A stretch of 64,000 bases of DNA from assembly GCA_002364755.1 (NCBI GenBank), contig DEZI01000035.1:1-64000 (forward strand). The letters run 5' to 3'. This DNA comes from Stenotrophomonas maltophilia. Lineage in GTDB: Bacteria; Pseudomonadota; Gammaproteobacteria; Xanthomonadales; Xanthomonadaceae. The notes under the pieces are model-generated. The model was given only the letters and a program-made list of their open reading frames with translations, had not been told where the DNA came from and made no database searches. Both the position numbers and the translations under genes were made by a program. Positions 57,819 to 64,000 of this stretch are shown here, in pieces; the stretch's first letter is position 1, and every line of letters begins with the position of its first letter.

Positions 57819-59873
57819 TCAGCTGCGCCGGGGGTAGGCTTCGCCTTTCCCTGCGTTTTCCGGTTCGCCCACACACGCCGCAGCGGTCATCACGTGCAGT
57901 CCGCTGTGCTCGCAGCATGCACCGAACACGCGTTCAATTGCATGTGCCAGGGTCCCATCGATCTGGCCCTGCTCGTTTTCGAAGGCGTTGCGGTACAGGT
58001 GCGCGTCCAGCAGCGGGCGCAGTGCCTGCAGCCGCCACCAGCCCGTGCTGTCGGGATCGAATTGATCTGTGCCGGTCGTGGTCGGCAGACCGAGCTGCGC
58101 CCGCAGCCGCTGCAATGCCGGTCCATTGCCACCGATGCAGTCAGCGACAGGCAGCAGGTGTCCTTCGGCCACCACCATTCCCAGGCGCGGATCAGCCTGG
58201 AATGCAGCGTGGATGCGCGCAGCGCGCCCCCCCAGGATCAGGCGCTGCAGGAGCTCCTGCCGCCACTGGTCCCCGTTGTCACGATGGGTTGAGCGCTTGG
58301 TGTGCAGCTTCAGCACCACGTCGTGGTTGTCCTGCAGCAGCCGCTCGGCAACCTCCAGGAACGGCAGGATGTCGCGCCCCTGGTTGTCCACGGCAATCAC
58401 CTCGCCCTGCAGCCCATGGCTGGCCAGCGCCTGGCGGACCGCCTCCACCTGCTGTGCGGGCGTGCTGACGATGATCCGCCACCGCAGTGCAGCCTCGCTC
58501 AGGGCGGCCAGCAGTTCCGGCAACGTCTCCAGATACCAGGCGTGCAGGTGCACTGCCGGTTGCGGCTGCAGTGCCGGCGCCGGCGAGAGTGCCTCGCGGG
58601 TGGCCTGCAGCCAGGCATGGCCCAGTCGTGCATCGGGCTCGAGCAATGCGCCTTCGGCCCACTCGTTCCACGCATTGATGAAGACCAGGCGCTGGTCCTG
58701 CGGCGCCGACGCCAGGCGCTCGTGCACCGTCCGGCGCAGCCAGTCGCGATAGCCGCGCGGTGAGGCGTGCAGGTACACACGGCCACGGCCGGAGCGTCGT
58801 GCTTCGTTGTCCCAGCCGGGATTCACGCCGGGGTAGAGCGGGTAGTCCGGCAGCGGCCGCGCACCGATCTCGGCAGCCAGTTCGCGCCAGTCGCGCACGT
58901 CGCCGTTGAATCCGGGATTGAGCAGCCACTGCTGCGCCGACAGCGAGGCAGGATTGCTCATGTTCGGCGGGAATTCGACGGCGGCATCAAAGCCGATGTC
59001 GCGCGGATCGGGCCGTTCGAAGCCCTGGACGTACGCCAGATGGATCTCGCCGACGCCGTGGTCACGGCACCAGCGGCGCCAGCGCTCCGTGGTCGCCCGT
59101 GCATCGGGCAGCAGGTGCGGGCGGTAGACCAGCAGCATCGGCCTGCCAGCGACCTTCAGTGCGCGCCGGTCACGCAGGTACGGTGCGATGTGGGCGATGA
59201 AGGCCAGGTCATCCTCGGCGCTGTGCTGCTGGCCGATCAGGATGTCCTCGTCGCGGCCATCCCAGCGCCGCGCCCAGTTTTCGTTGGCCCAGCACAGGCA
59301 GAACGGCAGATCGATGCTGTCATCGGCCAGCCACTGCTGCAGCGGGTCCTCCATCAGGGTGCGGCCACTGAACCAGTAGTAGTAGAAGCAGAACGCGCCG
59401 ATGCCATGTTCGGCCGCGAGCTTCGCCTGGTCGCGCATCACCTGCGGGTTGCGCAGATCGTAGAAGCCGAGATCGGCAGGCAGGCGCGGTTGGATGTGGC
59501 CTTCGAACTGCGGCAAGGCGCGGGTGACGTTGCGCCACTCGGTGAAGCCTTTGCCCCACCACGCGTCATTCTCGGCGAAGGTGTGGAACTGCGGCAGGTA
59601 GAAAGCGACAAGGGTGGCCGGCAGCGGGGTGGGCAGGGCGTCCTGCCGATAGCTGCGGTGGCCGATCGCGGCCTCGTCGGCACGCCAGCGCAGCTGCGCG
59701 CCCGAACGGGGGCCGGCGGTATCTTGCTGACCCTTGGGCGGCGGCGGCACCCAGTCACCATGACGGGCCAGCAGGCGGGTCCGCAGCCGGTCGCGCTGCC
59801 CCTCGGACAGGGGCAGCAGCCGGAAGGCCGCACGCAGCAGCGGGAACAGGGCCTGGCGCAGGCTGCCGCTCAT
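57819..59873 (-). CDS. WbsX-like (GH99-like domain) plus rhamnan synthesis F-like glycosyltransferase
   Basis: 684 residues. The N-terminal two thirds resemble WbsX/glycoside hydrolase 99-like proteins of O-antigen clusters (LVAFYLPQFHTFAENDAWWGKGFTEWRNVTRALPQFEGHIQPRLP, FCFYYYWFSGRTLM, LCWANENWARRWDG, NAWNEWAEGALLEPD). The C-terminal third resembles the rhamnan synthesis RgpF domain (VIAVDNQGRDILPFL, HDVVLKLHTKRSTH). It likely adds rhamnose or related sugars using dTDP-rhamnose from the nearby rml genes. It lies outside the main metB-etf locus and stands alone. Confidence 0.85.
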   Translation of the reverse strand: MSGSLRQALFPLLRAAFRLLPLSEGQRDRLRTRLLARHGDWVPPPPKGQQDTAGPRSGAQLRWRADEAAIGHRSYRQDALPTPLPATLVAFYLPQFHTFAENDAWWGKGFTEWRNVTRALPQFEGHIQPRLPADLGFYDLRNPQVMRDQAKLAAEHGIGAFCFYYYWFSGRTLMEDPLQQWLADDSIDLPFCLCWANENWARRWDGRDEDILIGQQHSAEDDLAFIAHIAPYLRDRRALKVAGRPMLLVYRPHLLPDARATTERWRRWCRDHGVGEIHLAYVQGFERPDPRDIGFDAAVEFPPNMSNPASLSAQQWLLNPGFNGDVRDWRELAAEIGARPLPDYPLYPGVNPGWDNEARRSGRGRVYLHASPRGYRDWLRRTVHERLASAPQDQRLVFINAWNEWAEGALLEPDARLGHAWLQATREALSPAPALQPQPAVHLHAWYLETLPELLAALSEAALRWRIIVSTPAQQVEAVRQALASHGLQGEVIAVDNQGRDILPFLEVAERLLQDNHDVVLKLHTKRSTHRDNGDQWRQELLQRLILGGRAARIHAAFQADPRLGMVVAEGHLLPVADCIGGNGPALQRLRAQLGLPTTTGTDQFDPDSTGWWRLQALRPLLDAHLYRNAFENEQGQIDGTLAHAIERVFGACCEHSGLHVMTAAACVGEPENAGKGEAYPRRS

Positions 59874-60003
59874 CGCAGCACGCCCCCGGAAGGACGGGCG
59901 AGGGCGGGCATGGTCGTCGTGGAAAGGGTCATGGACGCATTTTCGACGCTGGCGGCCATCACGGCAAACCGGATCGCGGCGGCTGCCGTGCTAGCGTGGC
60001 GCG

Positions 60004-60591
60004 ATGCTGTTCCCCTACGACCTGCCCGATGCCGACGTCCAGCACCTGCCGGGCTGGCTGCCTACCGCCGCCGCCGATGCGCTGCTGCCTGCCCTGCAGG
60101 CGGAACTGCCGTGGGAGGTGCACCGCATCCGCATGTTCGGCAACTGGGTGGATTCGCCCCGGCTGAGCTGCTGGATCGGTGATCCGCAGGCGCGCTATCG
60201 CTATTCCGGTGCTGAGTTCGTGCCGCTGCCGTGGCCGCCGCGGCTGCAGGCCCTGCGCGAGCGCCTGCAGGCGCACGGCATTGGTGCGTTCAACAGCGTG
60301 CTGGTCAACCGCTACCGCAACGGCGGCGATTACATGGGCTGGCACAGCGATGACGAACCGGAGCTGGGGCCGTCACCGCTCATCGCCTCGCTCAGCCTGG
60401 GCTCGGCGCGCCGTTTCCTGCTGCGACGGCGCGACGATCCCTCGCACAAGGCCGAATTCCTGCTCGGCCACGGCGACCTGCTGCTGATGGGCGGCAGCAC
60501 CCAGCGCTTCTACCAGCACGCGCTGCCGAAGATGGCACGGGTGCAGGGCGAGCGCATCAACCTGACGTTCCGCTGGATCCAGCCCCGCTGA
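60004..60591 (+). CDS. alkB: Alpha-ketoglutarate-dependent dioxygenase AlkB
   Basis: 195 residues. Repairs alkylated bases by oxidative dealkylation, with Fe(II) and 2-oxoglutarate. Fe ligands: His and Asp in MGWHSDDEPELG and the second His in QHALPKM; 2-OG Arg pair in GERINLTFRWI. SVLVNRYRNGGDYMGWH is a hallmark. Divergent from the glycosyltransferase at 59873. No adaptive-response operator was recognised. Confidence 0.95.
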   Translation: MLFPYDLPDADVQHLPGWLPTAAADALLPALQAELPWEVHRIRMFGNWVDSPRLSCWIGDPQARYRYSGAEFVPLPWPPRLQALRERLQAHGIGAFNSVLVNRYRNGGDYMGWHSDDEPELGPSPLIASLSLGSARRFLLRRRDDPSHKAEFLLGHGDLLLMGGSTQRFYQHALPKMARVQGERINLTFRWIQPR

Positions 60592-60599
60592 GGGCGTTC

Positions 60600-60661
60600 C
60601 GTCGGGCATGGCCCGTCGCTATCTGGATTGAAAAAGGGGTAGCGCCGGGCCAGGCCCGGCG
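60600..60661. repeat. SMAG palindromes after alkB
   Basis: A degenerate copy at about 60600-60622 (CGTCGGGC stem, GATAG instead of GTAG) and an intact one at 60639-60661 (GTAGCGCCGGGCC, plus). Confidence 0.8.
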
Positions 60662-60678
60662 AGCGCAGCGGATACGGC

Positions 60679-61320
60679 TCAGCGCTTCAGTGCGGCCGTG
60701 TCGTTCTGTCCGTTCACCAGCGTCCAGCCCACCACGTCCTGCGCCAGCTGCTGCAGGCCACGCTCGAAGGCGGCGGCCACGGCTGGCACGTCGGTGCTGC
60801 CCACCGGCTGTGCCTGGCGGAAGGTGCGGTCGGCCACCACGCGCTGGTCGGTGGTGTGGATCAGTTTGGCGTTCACTTCGATCACCACCGTCGGCGTGGC
60901 CTGGCCCTGGTAATCCGATTCGAAGCGGCGGATATCAGTGGCCAGCTTGTAGTCGGCACGGATGCCGGCGGCGGTGCGGGCCACGCCGCGCAGGCGGCCG
61001 GAATCCTCGAAGCCGCGCAGCAGGGTGTCCTCGATGATGTCGGTGGCCGGCTGCGCCCAGCTGGCACCCTTGTAGATCTCCAGCTCGGACGGCGTCGGCC
61101 GCACGTTGATGCGCGGGCTGTCGACCATGCGCGCGGCGCTGGGCTTGGACACCACCAGCTGCCAGTCGGCCTGCGGCCAGCTCGGGTCCACCTTCACCTG
61201 CACGGCGGGCGAGTACAGGGTGACCGGGCTCTTGTCGCCACTGCCAAGGATCGAGCAGCCACCCAGCAGGGTGACGGTCGAGGCGGCCAGCAGCAGGCGC
61301 GGAAGGGTCATCGGGCTCAT
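60679..61320 (-). CDS. ABC-type transport auxiliary lipoprotein (PqiC-like)
   Basis: 213 residues. Lipobox LLGGCS near residue 20 after MSPMTLPRLLLAASTVT, then a PqiC/ABC_trans_aux domain (VTLYSPAVQVKV..., IEVNAKLIHTTDQRVVADRTFRQ, VAAAFERGLQQLAQDVV). The start at 61320 overlaps the stop of the MCE gene (ATGA). Such lipoproteins dock at the outer membrane with MCE transporters. Last gene of the operon. Confidence 0.88.
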   Translation of the reverse strand: MSPMTLPRLLLAASTVTLLGGCSILGSGDKSPVTLYSPAVQVKVDPSWPQADWQLVVSKPSAARMVDSPRINVRPTPSELEIYKGASWAQPATDIIEDTLLRGFEDSGRLRGVARTAAGIRADYKLATDIRRFESDYQGQATPTVVIEVNAKLIHTTDQRVVADRTFRQAQPVGSTDVPAVAAAFERGLQQLAQDVVGWTLVNGQNDTAALKR

Positions 61321-62243
61321 TTGGGTTCGAACTCCTTCGGTGCGTCGCGGCCCAGCAGGTAGCGCGCGGGATTGTTCTCGAGGCGGTCGCTGACCCGGCG
61401 CAGGTCGCGGATCAGGCCACGCAGTTCATTCAGGGTCGGGCCCAGCTGGCCGAGGCCATCGTTGGCGAAGCTGTTGATGGCCGCGCGGTTCTCGCCGAGG
61501 ATCGAATCGGCATTGCCGGCCGCCGAATCGAGCTTGCCCAGGGTGGCGTCGAGCTTGTCGATGATGCCCGGCAGCTGCTGCACCAGGTTCTTGTCGAGGC
61601 GCTCGATGGTGCCGTTTGTGGTCTTCAGCGTGGTGTCCAGGCTGCGTGCGGCATCGCGCGCGCTGAGCAGCAGCGCCTGGGTGCCCTGGTCGCGGTCGGC
61701 CAGGCCGCCGCTGATGGTTTCCAGGTTGGCCAGAGTGGCATTGATCGAGGCCACGTTGCGGTCGCTGAGGACCTGGTCCATGCGCTCGACGATGCGGTTG
61801 GCCACGTCGGTGATGTTCTGCAGGGCCGACGGCGTGGTCGGGATGATCGGCGCCGGATCCTTGTTGACGGTGGTCAGCGTCGGTGCCTGCGGCGTGCCGC
61901 CGCTGAGCTGGATGATCGACGGACCGGTCAGGCTGGTGATGGCCAGCTTGGCGCGGGTATCGGTCTTGACCGGGGTGTTGGAGTTCAGGCGGATGCGCGC
62001 GACCACCTGACGTGGGTCATCGGGCACCAGGTTCAGTTCGGTGATCGAACCCACCGCGATGCCGTTGTACTGCACCGGGCTGCCGACCGACAGGCCGGTG
62101 ACCGCCTCGCGGAACACCACGCGGTATTCCTGCCAGGTGCGGTCGGAGGAGTACTTGGCCGCCCACAGGCCGAAGGCCAGCAGGGCCAGGCCGGTGATCA
62201 GGGTGAACGCGCCGATCAGCACGTAGTTGGCTTTGGTTTCCAT
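61317..62243 (-). CDS. MCE-domain (MlaD-like) lipid transport protein
   Basis: 308 residues. One N-terminal membrane anchor (VLIGAFTLITGLALLAFGLWAAKY), then an MCE domain (VTGLSVGSPVQYNGIAVGSITELNL, ITSLTGPSIIQLSGG), and a long C-terminal helical region (ALLLSARDAARSLDTTLKTTNGTIERLDKNLVQQLPGIIDKLDATLGKL). MCE proteins bind phospholipids in the periplasm. Longer than E. coli MlaD (183), it resembles the larger MCE partners of PqiC-type systems. Sits between the ATPase and the lipoprotein genes. Confidence 0.93.
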   Translation of the reverse strand: METKANYVLIGAFTLITGLALLAFGLWAAKYSSDRTWQEYRVVFREAVTGLSVGSPVQYNGIAVGSITELNLVPDDPRQVVARIRLNSNTPVKTDTRAKLAITSLTGPSIIQLSGGTPQAPTLTTVNKDPAPIIPTTPSALQNITDVANRIVERMDQVLSDRNVASINATLANLETISGGLADRDQGTQALLLSARDAARSLDTTLKTTNGTIERLDKNLVQQLPGIIDKLDATLGKLDSAAGNADSILGENRAAINSFANDGLGQLGPTLNELRGLIRDLRRVSDRLENNPARYLLGRDAPKEFEPK

Positions 62244-62246
62244 GGC

Positions 62247-63074
62247 TCAGGCACTCTTGATCTGTTCGCCGCGTGCGGCACGCGCACGGGGTCCGTGGAA
62301 GTATTCCTGGATCCATGGATGGTCCAGTTGCTCGAGTTCGGACAGCGGCGCGTTGGCCACCACCTTGCGGTCGGCGATCACCGCCACCCGGTCGCAGATG
62401 GCATAGAGCGTGTCCAGATCGTGGGTGATCAGGAACACAGTCAGCCCCAATGCCTCCTGCAGCGTCTTGATCAGGCGGTCGAAGGCGGCCGCGCCGATCG
62501 GGTCCAGGCCGGCGGTGGGTTCGTCCAGAAACAGCAGCGGCGGGTCCAGCGCCAGCGCACGGGCCAGGCCGGCGCGCTTGCGCATGCCGCCGGACAGCTG
62601 CGAAGGCAGCTTGTTGATCGCATCCGCGGGCAGGCCGGCCAGCTTCACCTTCAGCAGGGCCAGTTCGTAGTGCCAGCGCTCGGGCAGCTCGCGGTGGTGT
62701 TCCTTCAGCGGCACCTGCACGTTCTCGCCAACGGTCAGCGAGGAGAACAGCGCGCCATCCTGGAACAGCACGCCGGTATTGCGCTCGATGTGCAGGCGGC
62801 TTTCGGCATCGTCGGCGCGCGCGTCGCGGCCGAGCACTTCGATCTGTCCTTCGTCGGGTACGCGCAGGCCGAGGATCGAGCGCATCAGCACAGATTTGCC
62901 GGTGCCCGACCCGCCAACCACGCCGAGGATCTCACCGCGGCGCACGTCCAGGTCCAGGCCCTCGTGCACGGTCTGGCTGCCGAAGCGGTTGACCAGCCCG
63001 CGCACGCGGATGGCCAGGTCCTGGCCCTGGTCGTCCTGCATGGCGGTGTCGGTGGGGGTGTCGTGAGTGCTCAT
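62247..63074 (-). CDS. ABC transporter ATP-binding protein (MlaF-like)
   Basis: 275 residues. Walker A GVVGGSGTGKSVLMRSILGL, signature LSGGMRKRAGLARAL, Walker B LLFLDEPTAGLDPIG, H-loop FLITHDLDTLY. The two-residue GSGTGKS variant and RKRAGLARA signature are typical of MlaF. Energises the MCE permease. Gap of three bases to the MCE gene, one base after the permease stop. Confidence 0.95.
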   Translation of the reverse strand: MSTHDTPTDTAMQDDQGQDLAIRVRGLVNRFGSQTVHEGLDLDVRRGEILGVVGGSGTGKSVLMRSILGLRVPDEGQIEVLGRDARADDAESRLHIERNTGVLFQDGALFSSLTVGENVQVPLKEHHRELPERWHYELALLKVKLAGLPADAINKLPSQLSGGMRKRAGLARALALDPPLLFLDEPTAGLDPIGAAAFDRLIKTLQEALGLTVFLITHDLDTLYAICDRVAVIADRKVVANAPLSELEQLDHPWIQEYFHGPRARAARGEQIKSA

Positions 63075-63075
63075 G

Positions 63076-64000
63076 TCACCAGCCCATCTTCATGAACCAC
63101 AACGCGGCGAACGCATCGAGGATGATCACCAGCGAGATGGCCTGCACCACGCTGGAGGTGGTGCGCTCGCCCACCGACTGCGCGGTGCCTTCCACCTTCA
63201 GCCCCTCCAGGCAGCCGATCAGGCCTATCACCAGCGCGAACACCGGCGCCTTGGACAGGCCCACCAGCAGGTGACGCACTTCCATGGTTTCGTGCATGCG
63301 CGCGATGTACATCTGCGGCGGGATGTCCAGGTCGAACGCGCCGACGGTGATGCCGCCGGCCAGGCCGGCGATCATCGCGATGAAGGTCAGCAGCGGCAGG
63401 GTCACCAGCAGGGCAAGCAGGCGCGGCAGCACCAGCAGGTCGACCGGGTCCAGGCCGAGCGTGCGCATCGCATCGATCTCCTCGCGCGCCTTCATCGCAC
63501 CGATCTGCGCGGTGAATGCACTGGCGGTGCGGCCGGCCAGTACGATGGCGGTGAGCAGCACGGCGAACTCGCGCAGGAAGGCGATGTTGACCAGTTCGAC
63601 CACGTAGATCTCCGCACCGAAGTCGCGCAGGATGGTCGAGCCGAGGAAGGCGATGACCGCGCCGACCAGGTAGGACAGCAGCGCCACCAGCGGCACTGCA
63701 TCCAGGCCCACCTGTTCCATCTGGTGCACGGTGGCGGTCAGGCGGAAGCGCCGCGGTTCCTTCACCAGCCGCGCGGCCTTCACCAGGTTCTCGCCGAGGA
63801 AGCTGCACAGCGCCTTGATGTTGTGGCCGGTGGCATGGACGCTGACGCCGAGGCGTTCGAGCGCGGCCAGCACGCCGAAATCGCGCTTGGGCTTGGGGCG
63901 GTCGTCGGCCACTTCCTCGATGGTGCACACCAGGGCCTGGTGGTCCGGGCGGAACTGCAGTGCCTGTTCGCCGAGGTCGGCACGATGGGCCACGCGCAGC
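63076..64000 (-). CDS. MlaE-like ABC permease (5' end beyond the window)
   Basis: At least 308 codons; the frame stays open to the right edge with LRVAHRADLGEQALQ before the first GTG, so the true start lies outside. The MlaE signature FLREFAVLLTAIVLAGRTASAFTAQIGAMKAREEIDAMRTLGLDP and several hydrophobic spans (LLSYLVGAVIAFLGSTILRDF) are clear. The N-terminal portion (about 70 residues before GHNIKALCSFLGENLV) looks like a STAS-type cytosolic extension, as in longer MlaE proteins. First visible gene of the operon. Confidence 0.92.
   Translation of the reverse strand, partial: LRVAHRADLGEQALQFRPDHQALVCTIEEVADDRPKPKRDFGVLAALERLGVSVHATGHNIKALCSFLGENLVKAARLVKEPRRFRLTATVHQMEQVGLDAVPLVALLSYLVGAVIAFLGSTILRDFGAEIYVVELVNIAFLREFAVLLTAIVLAGRTASAFTAQIGAMKAREEIDAMRTLGLDPVDLLVLPRLLALLVTLPLLTFIAMIAGLAGGITVGAFDLDIPPQMYIARMHETMEVRHLLVGLSKAPVFALVIGLIGCLEGLKVEGTAQSVGERTTSSVVQAISLVIILDAFAALWFMKMGW

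Overview
The window is GC-rich, densely coded chromosomal DNA from a member of the Xanthomonadaceae, most likely the Stenotrophomonas maltophilia complex. Three things point there. More than two dozen short palindromes carry a GTAG tail, the signature of SMAG repeats. An ABC-transporter O-antigen locus sits between metB (cystathionine gamma-synthase/lyase) and the etfAB flavoprotein genes, the classic Xanthomonas-group arrangement. It is followed by rmlBACD and a xanB-xanA pair. No rRNA, tRNA, CRISPR array, transposase or prophage was seen.

Layout. 0-5 kb: fabA-fabB, dinB, a metallo-beta-lactamase-fold protein, and an NAD(P)-binding protein divergent from a LysR regulator. 6-11.6 kb: gph, a cobalamin-riboswitch-controlled btuB, a CobC-like phosphatase, a free-methionine-sulfoxide reductase and bioD. 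11.7-18.8 kb: a MocR regulator, an exported methionine-sulfoxide repair operon (msrB-dipZ-msrA), and a divergent two-component system. 19-25.4 kb: a phasin, queD, and a TonB-dependent receptor paired with a secreted M14 peptidase. 25.4-28.3 kb: rhlE inside a dense cluster of large hairpin repeats. 28.3-35.5 kb: fahA-like/maiA, a UdgX plus radical-SAM DNA-repair pair, pilU, and a DUF4398/OmpA pair. 36.4-39.1 kb: cbs and metB (transsulfuration).

39.1-48 kb is the O-antigen locus: wzm, an acetyltransferase, two GT4 glycosyltransferases, wzt with a cargo-binding tail, and a 1217-residue fusion of pyruvyl transferase, coiled coil and glycosyltransferase. 48-57.8 kb holds etfAB, the dTDP-rhamnose genes, GDP-mannose/phosphosugar genes and a 3-oxoacid CoA-transferase. 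57.8-64 kb holds a rhamnan-type glycosyltransferase, alkB and an Mla/MCE lipid-transport operon that runs off the right edge.

How genes work together. RmlBACD and XanA/XanB supply dTDP-rhamnose and GDP-mannose to the glycosyltransferases. Wzm/Wzt would export the finished chain, and the giant fusion is a plausible chain terminator or ruler (inference). Sulfur chemistry recurs: methionine-sulfoxide repair in two compartments and the cbs/metB pair.

The most unusual signal is a family of about 100-240 bp hairpin repeats. They keep a conserved core, while the long stem arms differ between copies yet remain self-complementary. I see five copies, four of them around rhlE. A second notable pattern is that GTAG repeats supply the TAG stop codon of at least three genes.
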